Numbered from the stretch's first letter, positions 10,111-18,588 are shown. The stretch is 64,000 nt of DNA from Halorhabdus rudnickae (GCF_900880625.1 NZ_CAAHFB010000006.1:248001-312000), one strand, 5' to 3'. Translations and numbers: made by a program. The notes: generated from the letters alone by a model not told the origin.

Positions 10111-10935
10111 ATGTCGGGACACGTCTTCACTATCGCGGGCGGTAAGGGCGGGGTTGGGAAGACCACGACGGCCGTCAACGTCGGTGCGGCCTTACAGGAG
10201 GCCGACTACGACGTCGTGACCGTCGACGCCGATCTCGGCATGGCGAACATGGCAGCCATGCTCGGCGTCGAGTTCGACAACAGCCTCCATGAGGTACTCG
10301 CCGAGGAGTCGGCGATCAGCGACACGCTCACCGAGGGGCCAGGCGGACTCACGGTCGTGCCGGGCGAGCAGAGCCTCGAGGCCTTCGCCGACGCCGACCC
10401 GGCCAAACTCCGGAAGGTCGTCAAGACGCTGGTCAACGCCTACGACGTGGTGTTAATCGATACGGGTGCCGGCCTGAGTCACGAGGCGACCGTCCCGCTG
10501 GGGCTGGCCGACAGCGTCCTGTTGGTGACCACGCCCGACGAGGTCGCCGTCGGCGACGCGAACAAGACCGCCGGGCTCGCAAAGCGCGTCGACGGCACGG
10601 TTATCGGCTCGGTCCTGACGCGGGCGAACGGCCCCGAGGACATCGAGGCCGTCGCTTCCGACCTCGAACACGACCTCCTGGCCGTGATCCCGGAAGATGC
10701 CGAGGCGACGTCGGACGAACCGCTCGTGTTGCATTCGTCGGACAGTCCGGCCGCCGAAGCGTACCGTCGGCTGGCGGCGTCGCTCGTTCGCATCCTCGAG
10801 GGCGAGTCGGCCAAGACCGTCGTTGACGAGGAGACCGAGTGGTTCCCCAGCGAGGAAGAAAGCGAGAACGCGGCCGAGGAAGACACGGACGATGATGACG
10901 AATCGGGTGGCGTCTTCGGCGTCTTCGGTCGGTGA
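10111..10935 (+). CDS. minD: MinD/ParA-family ATPase
   Basis: P-loop ATPase of the MinD/ParA superfamily, 274 residues. It has the deviant Walker A GKGGVGKTT at 11-19, the DADLGMAN switch I and the VVLIDTGAGL Walker B region. In archaea such proteins polarise surface structures, chemosensory arrays or unknown cargo rather than placing the division ring. After the ATPase domain comes an acidic linker and a hydrophobic end, GGVFGVFGR, that may act as a short membrane tether. Haloarchaea carry several MinD paralogues and I cannot assign which this is. Confidence 0.88.
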   Translation: MSGHVFTIAGGKGGVGKTTTAVNVGAALQEADYDVVTVDADLGMANMAAMLGVEFDNSLHEVLAEESAISDTLTEGPGGLTVVPGEQSLEAFADADPAKLRKVVKTLVNAYDVVLIDTGAGLSHEATVPLGLADSVLLVTTPDEVAVGDANKTAGLAKRVDGTVIGSVLTRANGPEDIEAVASDLEHDLLAVIPEDAEATSDEPLVLHSSDSPAAEAYRRLAASLVRILEGESAKTVVDEETEWFPSEEESENAAEEDTDDDDESGGVFGVFGR

Positions 10936-11013
10936 CGCTCAACCCCTGACGGTGCCGGTCCCGCTTTTCCAATACGCGACGCCGTTTCGGGTGTGTTCAG
11001 TGCGCGCGACGAC

Positions 11014-12765
11014 TCACATCGATTCAGGAGCAGCGACGCCGAGCACATCGAGCGCGTTCGCGACGGTCGTCTGGGCGGCAGCGACCAGCGCCAATCTCGC
11101 TGCCCGTGTCTCGTCGTCGGCATCGAGGACGGGACACTCCCGGTAGAAGACGTTGAACGCCTCGGCAATATCGCGGGTGTACGTCGCGACTACGTGCGGA
11201 CGAAGTTCGTCGGCTGCCTGCTCGATCACACCCGGAAATCGTGCGATTTCCCGGAGCAAGTCGCGTTCCTCGTCGGTGGTGAGCGTCTCCGCGCTCACGC
11301 TCTCGGGCACCTCGTAGCCAGCTGCATTCCCCTCCTCGATGATCCCACAGCAACGAGCGTGGACGTACTGGACGTACGGCGCGGACTGTGCCTCGAAGTC
11401 CAGCGCGCGGTCCCACTCGAAGGTGATGCCTTTCGTCGGCTGTTTGGCCACCACGTCGTACCGGACGGCCCCGATCCCGACCTGATGGGCGATGCGCTCG
11501 ACGTCCGCAGAATCGAGATCGTCGCTCCGCTGGCGGCCCTCCAGGCGGTCCTCGACCTCTTGGCGTGCGCGATCGATGGCTTCGTCGAGCAGGTCGTCGA
11601 GGTCGACGCCCGTCCCCTCCCGAGTGCTCATGCCGCCCTCGGGCAGATTGACCCACGAGTAAAAGACCTGCTGGAGCCGGTCGGTGTCATGGCCAAGCAG
11701 CTCCAGCGTCGCCGAGAGCTGATCGGCCTGGAGTTTGTGGTCCTCACCCAGCACCGTCACTGCGCGGTCGTAGTGCTCGAACTTCCATTCGTGGTGAGCG
11801 AGATCCCGCGTGGTGTATAGGGACGTGCCGTCCGACCGGAGGAAGACGAGGTTCTTCTCGAAGTCCGGCAGGTCGAGTTGCCAGGCATCCTCCTCGAAGA
11901 CGGCCGCCTCAAGTTCCTGCAGGCGATCGACCACATCGTCGGTCGACCCGTCGCGCATGAACCGCGTCTCCTTGACGAACTCGTCGAACTCGGCTGGCAA
12001 TCGTCCGAGAGTGTCGCACATCCCGCCCAGAACGGTATCGACGACCTCGCTCACGCGCTCGTAGGTCTCTTCCTCACCCGCCTCCAGGCCCTGGAGGATC
12101 GCCTGGATCTCGTCTTCGGCGGCCTCGCGTTCAGGCTCGTCCGCCGCCTCGAGGTACTCGTTGGCCTTCCGGTAGTACCGGACCATTTTGTATTCCGGAG
12201 CGTCGCGTTCCGGTTCGGGGAGGGCCGCCTCTGTGAAGGTTTCGTAGGCCCAGGTGAAAACCGCGATCTGGCGGCCAGCGTCGTTGACGTAGTAGTGAAC
12301 GTCGACGTCGTTACCGGCGTAGGCAAGAACTCGGGCCAGCGCGTCGCCGACGATGGGGTTGCGCGCTCGGCCGACGTGGACCGGTCCGGTCGGGTTGGCG
12401 CTGGTGTGTTCGACGACGACCGACTCCCCTGTGGCTTCGAGCGTGCCGTAGTCGTCAGCCTGGGCGGCCGTCAGTGTCGCTTCGAAGTAACGGTCGCTCG
12501 GGAGGAAGTTGACGTACGGCCCCTGGGTCTCGACACTCCCCACGTACTCGTACTCGTCGGGATCGATCTCACTGGCGAGATTGGCAGCGATCTCCGGTGG
12601 CGGCGCGCCAGCCACATCGGCGAGTCGATAGGGAGCACTCGAGGCCAAGACTGCCGGGACGTCCTCCGGGGGGCGTTCGATCCCCAGATCGTCGGTCGGC
12701 AGATCGAGCGCCGCAAGCGCCCTCGAGAGCGCGGTCTCGACCTCGTCGCGGAGTGTCAGGAACAT
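11014..12765 (-). CDS. argS: arginyl-tRNA synthetase
   Basis: Class I synthetase charging tRNA-Arg. The 583-residue protein has an N-terminal Add1 domain, the HIGH-equivalent HVGR at 130-133, a KMSKS-region sequence GGMSTREG, and an all-helical DALR anticodon-binding domain ending in [10 protein letters not shown]. The start at 12765 ([10 protein letters not shown]) matches haloarchaeal ArgS; an alternative two codons upstream is less likely. The only downstream neighbour, minD, is convergent. Confidence 0.97.
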   Translation of the reverse strand: MFLTLRDEVETALSRALAALDLPTDDLGIERPPEDVPAVLASSAPYRLADVAGAPPPEIAANLASEIDPDEYEYVGSVETQGPYVNFLPSDRYFEATLTAAQADDYGTLEATGESVVVEHTSANPTGPVHVGRARNPIVGDALARVLAYAGNDVDVHYYVNDAGRQIAVFTWAYETFTEAALPEPERDAPEYKMVRYYRKANEYLEAADEPEREAAEDEIQAILQGLEAGEEETYERVSEVVDTVLGGMCDTLGRLPAEFDEFVKETRFMRDGSTDDVVDRLQELEAAVFEEDAWQLDLPDFEKNLVFLRSDGTSLYTTRDLAHHEWKFEHYDRAVTVLGEDHKLQADQLSATLELLGHDTDRLQQVFYSWVNLPEGGMSTREGTGVDLDDLLDEAIDRARQEVEDRLEGRQRSDDLDSADVERIAHQVGIGAVRYDVVAKQPTKGITFEWDRALDFEAQSAPYVQYVHARCCGIIEEGNAAGYEVPESVSAETLTTDEERDLLREIARFPGVIEQAADELRPHVVATYTRDIAEAFNVFYRECPVLDADDETRAARLALVAAAQTTVANALDVLGVAAPESM

Positions 12766-12799
12766 ACCCACGATATTCCACCGGCGACCATAGGGATTA

Positions 12800-12965
12800 C
12801 GAGATGGCGAGACGAACGCCCTCGATCTGTGGTGAGGCCTCCACCCGCCGCGGCGGGACGGTCGTAATGATCGGTCTCGCCGACGAGGCCGACTTCACCG
12901 AACCGCTGGAAAACGTCCAGGCCGCCTTCGAGCGTGCCCGCGATGACGACGACACCATATTCTCG
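12800..12965 (+). pseudogene. relic of a zinc-type alcohol dehydrogenase C-terminus
   Basis: The 306-base gap 12766-13071 holds, in one frame, a stretch with GGTVVMIGL (bases about 12850-12878) and then PLENVQAAFERARDDDDT (about 12900-12955). The first resembles the strand after the NAD-binding fold of zinc alcohol dehydrogenases; the second resembles their extreme C-terminus. The intervening part is missing and no start or full domain remains, so this looks like an internally deleted remnant. The rest of the gap, 12966-13071, is AT-rich and probably carries the promoter of the following HTH gene. Confidence 0.4.
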
Positions 12966-13071
12966 AAATGCTCTGCAATACAGCGCCATCCCTCCGTGAT
13001 GGCTCCTATTCACATTATTTTCATTAATTTCATTCCTAACACTCTTTACAGTGGCTGACATCGTCTCATCC

Positions 13072-13443
13072 ATGTCTATCGACCGGGAGACCTTCGAGAA
13101 CACACGCGAGGACGAACTCAAGGAACTATCCGTTCCGGACCAGGTCCTCGGATTCCTCGTGGCCCACGAGGACCGTGCGTTCGAGGCGAGCGAGATCGCC
13201 TCCCGGACTGGAATAGACGACGGTGCTGTCAGTACCGCACTGTCGCGCCTGAAGCATCGCGACCTCGTCGAACACAAGGCGACGTACTGGGCGGTGACAG
13301 ACGACGCTGATCGACTTGACGGGTACGGTGGCTACGAGCGAGCGACGGCCCTGTTCAACGAGCAGTTTGGTGCAGAAGAGAAAGAAGCCTGGCGCGAACA
13401 CGCGCCGAGGGAACCGCATCCGAACACGGAGAACGAACAGTGA
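13072..13443 (+). CDS. winged-helix (MarR-like) protein, possible antitoxin
   Basis: Protein of 123 residues from ATG 13072 (MSIDRETFEN). Residues about 15-75 form a winged-helix domain: EASEIASRTGIDDGAVSTAL reads as the helix-turn-helix, and LKHRDLVEHKATYWAVTDD as the wing. The C-terminus is charged. It overlaps the region of the following MazF-like toxin gene, a pairing common in haloarchaeal genomes, where the HTH protein is thought to act as antitoxin and autorepressor. An ATG 21 bases upstream is an alternative start. Confidence 0.72.
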   Translation: MSIDRETFENTREDELKELSVPDQVLGFLVAHEDRAFEASEIASRTGIDDGAVSTALSRLKHRDLVEHKATYWAVTDDADRLDGYGGYERATALFNEQFGAEEKEAWREHAPREPHPNTENEQ

Positions 13444-13792
13444 CCGACGAGGAAGCCACCTCGATCTTCGAACGGGCGACGTGGTGTTCGGCGACGACCC
13501 ATTCAAAGGTGAGAAAGCCGCACGACCGTGGCTGGTCCTCTCCAATCACGAAGGTCGTCCGTTCCACGGCGAGCAGTACATTGCAGTGACGTTAACGACG
13601 AAATCGTGGTTGGACGGACTCATCGAGGTCCCCGAGGAAAGCTGGATTCGCGGGGGAACTCCAGAAACGAGCCGGACCGTTCCGTGGGGAGTGCAATCGA
13701 TCGATCACGCGGACATCGACTTCTGGCAGGGCCGCCTGGAGCGCGATATTGTCGATGAAGCAGTCGATACGCTCGTCGAGGAACTCCGGTAG
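13440..13792 (+). pseudogene. MazF/PemK-like toxin gene with apparent N-terminal frameshift
   Basis: From base 13481 the frame encodes VVFGDDPFKGEKAARPWLVLSN-type sequence, then EQYIAVTLTTKSW and SPWxV-like PWGVQSIDHADID, all typical of haloarchaeal MazF/PemK endoribonuclease toxins. The family start (about ten residues ending in RGDVVFG) is split over two frames: GTG 13440, overlapping the HTH stop, opens MTDEEATSIFER, and the match then continues one frame over at about 13473. A single missing G in the GAACGGGCGAC run would explain this. If GTG 13481 were used, the conserved Arg-Gly start would be lost. Hence scored as a probable frameshift, or a sequencing error. Confidence 0.65.
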
Positions 13793-13873
13793 CGCCCCTC
13801 CAACGGGACGCCATGTCGATCCGCAGTGTCGCTTTCCGCACGCTTTTGACCCTCGACAGGGTACGAACCGTCG

Positions 13874-14866
13874 ATGACTGAAGACGCCCGCCAGGTCACC
13901 GATCCTGACTACCACAGCGAGGGCCACACCGCCGCCCAGACCTGCGGGTGGACCGACAACGCCCTCCAGGGAGAGGGGCGTTGCTATAAGTACGCATTCT
14001 ACGGCATTCGTTCCCATCGCTGCATCCAGATGACGCCCGTCGTCCGGTGTAACGAGCGCTGTGTCTTCTGCTGGCGCGATCACGCCGGCCACACCTACGA
14101 ACTCGACGATGTCGAGTGGGACGACCCCGAGGCGGTCGTCGACGCCTCAATCGCCCTCCAGCGCAAGCTCCTCTCGGGATACGGCGGCAACGACGCGGTC
14201 CCACGCGAGCGCTTCGAGGAGGCGATGGAACCCCGTCACGTCGCCATCTCGCTGGACGGCGAGCCGACGCTGTACCCTCACCTGCCCGAACTCATCGAGG
14301 CCTTCCACGATCGGTCGATTACGACCTTTCTGGTCTCGAACGGTACCGATCCCGAGATGCTGGCGGAATGTGAACCGACACAGCTGTACGTCTCCGTCGA
14401 CGCTGCTGACCGACAAACGTTCGACGACGTCGTCAAAGCAGTCGACGAGGATGCCTGGGATCGCCTCATCGAGACACTCGATGTCCTCGCCGAGAAAGAG
14501 GATACTCGGACAGTTTTGCGGACAACGCTGATCGACGGTTACAACATGCATCGGCCGGCGTGGTACGCCGGGATGGCCGCCCGCGCGGATGTCGATTTCT
14601 ACGAATTGAAGGCCTACATGCACGTCGGCCACTCGCGGGGTCGTCTTGACCGGTCAGCGATGCCCGACCACGAGGACGTGATCGAGTTCACCGAGGCGGT
14701 CGGCGAGTACCTGCCCGACCACGACGTGCTGAAGGACTCGGCCGACTCCCGGGTCACAATGCTCGCCCGTGAGAAAGACACCTGGGTCGAGGAACTCGCC
14801 CCGGAAAGTGACTTCTGGGAGCAAGAGACGACAGCCGATTGGACGCCGAAGGGTGGCCAATCCTGA
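13874..14866 (+). CDS. taw1: tRNA 4-demethylwyosine synthase (radical SAM, TYW1/Taw1)
   Basis: Radical S-adenosylmethionine enzyme that joins pyruvate carbons to N1-methylguanosine-37 of tRNA-Phe, forming the tricyclic base of wyosine. The 330-residue protein has the radical SAM motif CNERCVFC (Cys59, 63, 66) and extra N-terminal cysteines at 24, 37 and 50 that bind the second Fe-S cluster seen in archaeal TYW1. DGEPTLYP and LKAYMHVG fit the SAM-binding barrel. It lacks the flavodoxin domain of the eukaryotic form, as expected for archaea. Confidence 0.95.
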   Translation: MTEDARQVTDPDYHSEGHTAAQTCGWTDNALQGEGRCYKYAFYGIRSHRCIQMTPVVRCNERCVFCWRDHAGHTYELDDVEWDDPEAVVDASIALQRKLLSGYGGNDAVPRERFEEAMEPRHVAISLDGEPTLYPHLPELIEAFHDRSITTFLVSNGTDPEMLAECEPTQLYVSVDAADRQTFDDVVKAVDEDAWDRLIETLDVLAEKEDTRTVLRTTLIDGYNMHRPAWYAGMAARADVDFYELKAYMHVGHSRGRLDRSAMPDHEDVIEFTEAVGEYLPDHDVLKDSADSRVTMLAREKDTWVEELAPESDFWEQETTADWTPKGGQS

Positions 14867-14897
14867 GTCAATAACCTATCAGAGTCAAGCCTTGTTT

Positions 14898-14916
14898 GCC
14901 GCCGGTTAACGGCGGC
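14898..14916 (+). terminator. hairpin after taw1
   Basis: Arms GCCGCC and GGCGGC enclose a 7-base loop 32 bases past the taw1 stop. It could end or stabilise the transcript. No long T run follows. Confidence 0.4.
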
Positions 14917-15134
14917 TTCAGACCTCTCAAAGGACATTCTGACAAACCACCGATAGATTAAGCTGCGAGCGGGTGGGGTAACGGGTTCATGGCTTCGAGT
15001 TCGCGGCGCTGTGGGCCGCGAGCAGATTACGAGAGAGGGAGTCTCTCGAATCACTGACCCCGAGGCGATTCACAGCGGCAGCGTTCCTTGATCGACAACC
15101 CACTCCGGAAGATGGGGCGCCATTCACTATGAAA
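14917..15134. other. gene-free stretch before the hydrogenase genes
   Basis: No convincing coding frame. It contains complementary CCACC and GGGTGG blocks (about 14945-14976) and a GAGAG-GGAGT-CTCTC hairpin (about 15033-15047). This could be a leftover of a mobile element or a structured RNA, but I cannot support either. Confidence 0.3.
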
Positions 15135-15141
15135 AACCATA

Positions 15142-15162
15142 TTGGTTGTAAAGACAAACCAA
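15142..15162. promoter_or_regulatory. inverted-repeat operator candidate upstream of the hydrogenase operon
   Basis: TTGGTTGT, then AAAG, then ACAAACCAA forms a near-perfect dyad (one extra A in the right arm). It ends 16 bases before the start codon. A second, overlapping dyad, AACCA-TAT-TGGTT, sits at 15135-15147. Position and symmetry fit a regulator binding site; the regulator is unknown. Confidence 0.4.
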
Positions 15163-15178
15163 AAGGAATGGGGAATAT

Positions 15179-16174
15179 ATGTCGAATACGAACCCTGAAA
15201 CGCAAGATGACGTGACTAGTGAGTCGACGACACGCCGGGGCTTCCTGGAACTCGCCGGAGGGGCTTCGGCCGGAACACTCATTTCCAAACATGTCGGGGA
15301 AGTCGAAGCCGCCATCCGGCAAGTGACAGGGGGTGACGTTGAGGTGGTCTGGCTGCAGGGGCAGTCCTGCACCGGGTGTACCATCTCGATGCTTCAGGGT
15401 CAGCACCCGGCCCTGGAGGACGTACTCAGCGAGTTCCGGCTGGCGGTGACGTTTCATCCCACGCTCATGACCGAGACGGGCGAGAGCGCTCTCGACGCAA
15501 TGAGCAAAGAACCGGACGTGCTAATCATGGAGGGGGCAGTTCCCGCCGGCATGCCCCAGGCTGCTACCGTCGGTCACACTGATGATGGCCACAGTAAACC
15601 CATTCTCGACTGGGTCGAAAGATTGGCCCCACGGGCCGAGTACGTGGTTGCCGTCGGCAACTGCGCCGCCTTTGGCGGATGGCTAGCGGCTGGTCACGGG
15701 CGGAAAAGGTACGACAGGGGTGACAACGTCACGGGTGCCCACGGCCTTCAGTTTCAGGGCCGCAATCGGGATGGGGTCCTCGATCCGGCGTTTACTTCCG
15801 GGGCCGGATTGCCGGTCGTGAACCTCCAGGGGTGTCCGCCGAAACCCGACACCATTCTGTTGACGTTGACGATGCTTCTCAATGGGAACCCGCCGGAACT
15901 CGATGAGTACAACCGGCCGGTGACGTTCTACGAGTCGCCCAGCCAGGACGGCTGCTCGCGACGAAGACATTCCGATCGCGGTGGTTCGTCCGGTCGCCAC
16001 GGCCGCTCGGGACGTGGGCACTTCCACCGCCCCAGGTCGGCCGAGAAAGCCCACGATGAAGGTCCTGTACAGGAGGACGGCCGTGCCAATTCCGCCACCT
16101 ACCGCGACGGCAGAGAGCAGCCACCGAACGGCGGGACTAACGCCTGTCTGAACGGCGACGGCGAAACGAGGTGA
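15179..16174 (+). CDS. [NiFe] hydrogenase small subunit, Tat-exported, abnormal C-terminus
   Basis: Electron-transfer subunit of a [NiFe] hydrogenase. Residues 18-35 contain a twin-arginine signal (TTRRGFLELAGGASAGTL), so the enzyme should be exported folded. The four ligands of the proximal [4Fe-4S] cluster are present: Cys64 and Cys67 (SCTGC), Cys162 (NCAAFGG), Cys219 (GCPPKPD). Family-like sequence continues to about residue 262 (FYESPSQDGCSRR). There the distal Fe-S domain should start, but a His usually found in TIHDNC is Gln, and the remaining ~70 residues are low-complexity Arg/Gly/Ser-rich text without the expected Cys pattern. The frame stays open to 16174, 6 bases before the large subunit. 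Truncated by rearrangement or misassembly is my reading. Confidence 0.8.
   Translation: MSNTNPETQDDVTSESTTRRGFLELAGGASAGTLISKHVGEVEAAIRQVTGGDVEVVWLQGQSCTGCTISMLQGQHPALEDVLSEFRLAVTFHPTLMTETGESALDAMSKEPDVLIMEGAVPAGMPQAATVGHTDDGHSKPILDWVERLAPRAEYVVAVGNCAAFGGWLAAGHGRKRYDRGDNVTGAHGLQFQGRNRDGVLDPAFTSGAGLPVVNLQGCPPKPDTILLTLTMLLNGNPPELDEYNRPVTFYESPSQDGCSRRRHSDRGGSSGRHGRSGRGHFHRPRSAEKAHDEGPVQEDGRANSATYRDGREQPPNGGTNACLNGDGETR
15960..16172 (-). other. antisense, protein-like membrane segment in the hydrogenase spacer
   Basis: Read on the minus strand from about 16172, this stretch begins MRSPRFAVAVQTGVSP, followed by a strongly hydrophobic segment (WLLSAVAVGGGIGTAVLLY plus about ten more residues). The G/C wobble shifts from the small-subunit frame to the frame shared with this antisense reading at about 15960. 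A C-terminal membrane anchor is what small subunits of this class often carry, so an inverted fragment of the original gene end is possible. No start signal or stop marks it as a separate gene. Confidence 0.35.
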
Positions 16175-16180
16175 TCTCAT

Positions 16181-17800
16181 ATGCCAGAGATAACGATCGA
16201 TCCGACGACGCGTATCGAGGGACATCACGCCACGACGCTCGACGTGGAGGACGGTGTGGTACAGGACGCAAAGAGCCACATGGAGATGTTCCGGGGCGTC
16301 GAATTGGTCACGCTCGAACGCCCGCCGTCAGCTGTCCCGGATCTCACGGGGAAGGTCTGTGGTGTCTGTTTCACCTGTCACAGACTAACCTCTTCGCGGG
16401 CGGTCGAGGACGCCGCGATGGCGGCCGGCGTCTTCGACGGCGTCCCGCGGAACGCAGTACTGCTTCGGGACGCGATGGAGGGGATATTCTACCTGTGGAA
16501 TCACACGATCCACCTCTATGCGCTGGCCGGGCCGGACTACAGCGATGCCGTCGCAGAGACCGGCCTGACGCGCCTTGACCCCATAGAAGGTGACGGCTAT
16601 ATGGAGGCGATGGACCACCAGCGCACGCTGATGAAGGCCTTTACCGAGTTCGGCGGTCGCGTTCCGAATTCGCTGACGTACGTGCCTGGCGGGATGTCCG
16701 CCGATCCCGACGCCTCGACCATTCAGTCGATCAAAGATTACGTTGGAACGGTAAGCGAGTGGATCGGCCCGACCGATGCTGTCCCTGCGGTGATCGAGAA
16801 CGTCCGAAACGGGGAGTTCGATCCGTCGCTCGGTTCCGGACTCCACGATCTCGTCGGGATGTTGTACACTGCCGCCGAGGCAGGTGCCGCAGAGTACGGC
16901 GTGGGTCCCGGTCGGTACTACTCTAACGGCGTGTTCCGCCTCCCCGAAAGCGAGGAATTCCTCTTCGAACGCGGGATCTACCGCGATGGGTCGGTCGAAC
17001 CAAAGACCAAAGCGGAGATCCTCGACGGGATCACCGAGAGTACAGCCTACTCTTGGTACACCGCTGACTCGGCTGGCCATCCTGCAGAGGCCAAGCCTCC
17101 CGAGCCCGCTCCCGAGAAAGACGGCGCGTATTCGTGGGGAAAGGCACCGCGCTACGAGGGCCAGACCATGGAAGTCGGTCCCCTGGCACGGCTCGTGGTC
17201 TCGGATCTCGATCCCTTCGACTTGCGGGCGGAGTTGGGTGGGGGGAGCGCGGCGAGTAGCACGCTCAATCGCCTCATTGCCCGCACTCAGGAGATCCTGA
17301 TCGTTCGAGACAATGTCCTGAAACTGCTTGATGCGATCGAGCCTGGAAAGCCGTTCACGGCAGAGTGGGACGACGACTTTGACGGGAAGGGCGTCAGTCT
17401 GTTCGAAGCTTCTCGGGGCGCACTCTCACACTGGGCCGATATCCGAAACGGACAGATCAATCAGTACCAGATCATCACGCCAACGCTGTGGAACATGGGT
17501 CCCCGCGACGGCGACGATACGCCGGGTCCGCTCGAAACGGCGCTGGTCGGCATGGAGATTACAGATGTGGAGACGCCCCTCGACGTAATGCGGACGATCC
17601 GGTCGATGGATCCGTGCTTGGCCTGTTCGGTTCACCTCCAGACGCCGGCCGGCGAGTACGAGACGACTCTCGAACCAGCCACGCCAGGGGCCGTCGGCGA
17701 GGGGACGACCAACACGTGTGACAACGCCGATTCGGTGGTTGGGTCCGCGGGATCGAACACGACGAACGACCGTAACGACGAAATTACGGACGAACGATGA
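16181..17800 (+). CDS. [NiFe] hydrogenase large (catalytic) subunit
   Basis: Subunit holding the Ni-Fe active site that splits or forms H2. All four Ni ligands are present: Cys60 and Cys63 in KVCGVCFTCH (L1, preceded by RIEGH at 11-15) and Cys479 and Cys482 in DPCLACSVH (L2). At 539 residues the length fits group-1-like enzymes. Maturation cleavage normally falls after His485, leaving a C-terminal peptide of about 15 residues; here 54 residues follow, the last ~40 rich in Thr, Asn, Asp and Gly. The stop overlaps the protease start by 4 bases. Signal peptide is absent, so it would be exported with the small subunit. Confidence 0.93.
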   Translation: MPEITIDPTTRIEGHHATTLDVEDGVVQDAKSHMEMFRGVELVTLERPPSAVPDLTGKVCGVCFTCHRLTSSRAVEDAAMAAGVFDGVPRNAVLLRDAMEGIFYLWNHTIHLYALAGPDYSDAVAETGLTRLDPIEGDGYMEAMDHQRTLMKAFTEFGGRVPNSLTYVPGGMSADPDASTIQSIKDYVGTVSEWIGPTDAVPAVIENVRNGEFDPSLGSGLHDLVGMLYTAAEAGAAEYGVGPGRYYSNGVFRLPESEEFLFERGIYRDGSVEPKTKAEILDGITESTAYSWYTADSAGHPAEAKPPEPAPEKDGAYSWGKAPRYEGQTMEVGPLARLVVSDLDPFDLRAELGGGSAASSTLNRLIARTQEILIVRDNVLKLLDAIEPGKPFTAEWDDDFDGKGVSLFEASRGALSHWADIRNGQINQYQIITPTLWNMGPRDGDDTPGPLETALVGMEITDVETPLDVMRTIRSMDPCLACSVHLQTPAGEYETTLEPATPGAVGEGTTNTCDNADSVVGSAGSNTTNDRNDEITDER

Positions 17801-18309
17801 CGACGCTCGACGAGGAGACGGACGTGGCGGTCATCGGCGTCGGTAACGCGATCATGGGTGATGACGGCGTCGGCGAGCAGGTGATCCACGCACTACAGGA
17901 CCGCTCCGACGAACGGACAGAGGGAGTCCGGCTGTATGACGCTGGCACGACTGGCCTGCTCGCTCTGGAAGCGATGAGCGGCTGCGAGCGGGGGATCGTC
18001 GTTGACGCCATCAGCGCCGACGGCGAGCCCGGATCGATCTACCGCTACGAGTTCAAAGACGGGAGCTTCGACGGGGAATCCCCGCCGGTTTCGATGCACG
18101 ACATCTCTTTCGCTGAAGGGCTCTCAGCCGGCCGCAAAGCCTATGATTTGCCTGGGGAGATCCTGGTGATCGGTGTCGAACCCGCACGCATCGAGATGTC
18201 CGTCGAGTTGAGCAAGGCCGTTGCCAAAAAGGTGCCCGACATCGTCGACTTGATCCTCCGGGAACTGGATCGCGAGACGGGCACCGAAGGGACGGTAGCC
18301 CGGCTGTGA
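17797..18309 (+). CDS. hydrogenase maturation endopeptidase (HyaD/HybD/HupD family)
   Basis: Cytoplasmic protease that removes the C-terminal peptide of the large subunit after nickel insertion. The 170-residue protein starts the family pattern at GVGNAIMGDDGVG (14-26) and carries the three nickel-sensing residues known from E. coli HybD: Glu27, Asp70 (VVDAIS) and His101 (SMHDIS). The ATGA overlap with the large subunit indicates coupling. No hypA-F genes are in the window, so Ni and CN/CO ligand insertion must rely on genes elsewhere. Confidence 0.93.
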   Translation: MTTLDEETDVAVIGVGNAIMGDDGVGEQVIHALQDRSDERTEGVRLYDAGTTGLLALEAMSGCERGIVVDAISADGEPGSIYRYEFKDGSFDGESPPVSMHDISFAEGLSAGRKAYDLPGEILVIGVEPARIEMSVELSKAVAKKVPDIVDLILRELDRETGTEGTVARL

Positions 18310-18319
18310 GAGAAAATCA

Positions 18320-18490
18320 GTATTGACAGATATCGACGACGGTAGGGGACGTTCCCGTACTCGACTCGACGACACTGTGGAGGTCGGCCTTCAACAACCG
18401 CAAGTAGCCGATCGTCAATGAGATGATGAGTCAGAACGCGAGCATGCCGATCCCAACCCACGGCATCGTGTGGAACCTGCGACAGTACCA
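18320..18490 (-). pseudogene. relic of a membrane protein C-terminus
   Basis: On the minus strand one frame reads MPWVGIGMLAF, a stop, then LIISLTIGYLRLLKADLHSVVE and ends at a stop near 18320. The hydrophobic run broken by an in-frame TGA and the charged tail look like the end of a membrane protein cut off by the adjacent insertion element. The family cannot be named. Confidence 0.35.
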
Positions 18491-18539
18491 TCCGCCTTAG
18501 CTAAGGGAACAACCACATAACAGCGATTGCTTATACGTT

Positions 18540-18555
18540 GGGCGGTGGTGCAGAA
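18540..18555 (+). repeat. left terminal inverted repeat of the insertion sequence
   Basis: GGGCGGTGGTGCAGAA, an exact inverted match to 19586-19601; similarity continues weakly inward (ACCTCACAAGG against GTTCTCACAGGG). Confidence 0.85.
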
Positions 18556-18588
18556 GACCTCACAAGGAAGCGGTAGGACGAATCTGAT

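Noticed and set aside
14917-15134. TnpB-associated guide RNA remnant
   Set aside because: Hairpins are present, but no tnpB fragment or terminal motif could be identified.
15683-16279. Minus-strand frame of 198 codons across the hydrogenase genes as an independent gene
   Set aside because: Both ends are antisense to conserved hydrogenase sequence; only the middle, listed as a possible inverted fragment, looks protein-like.
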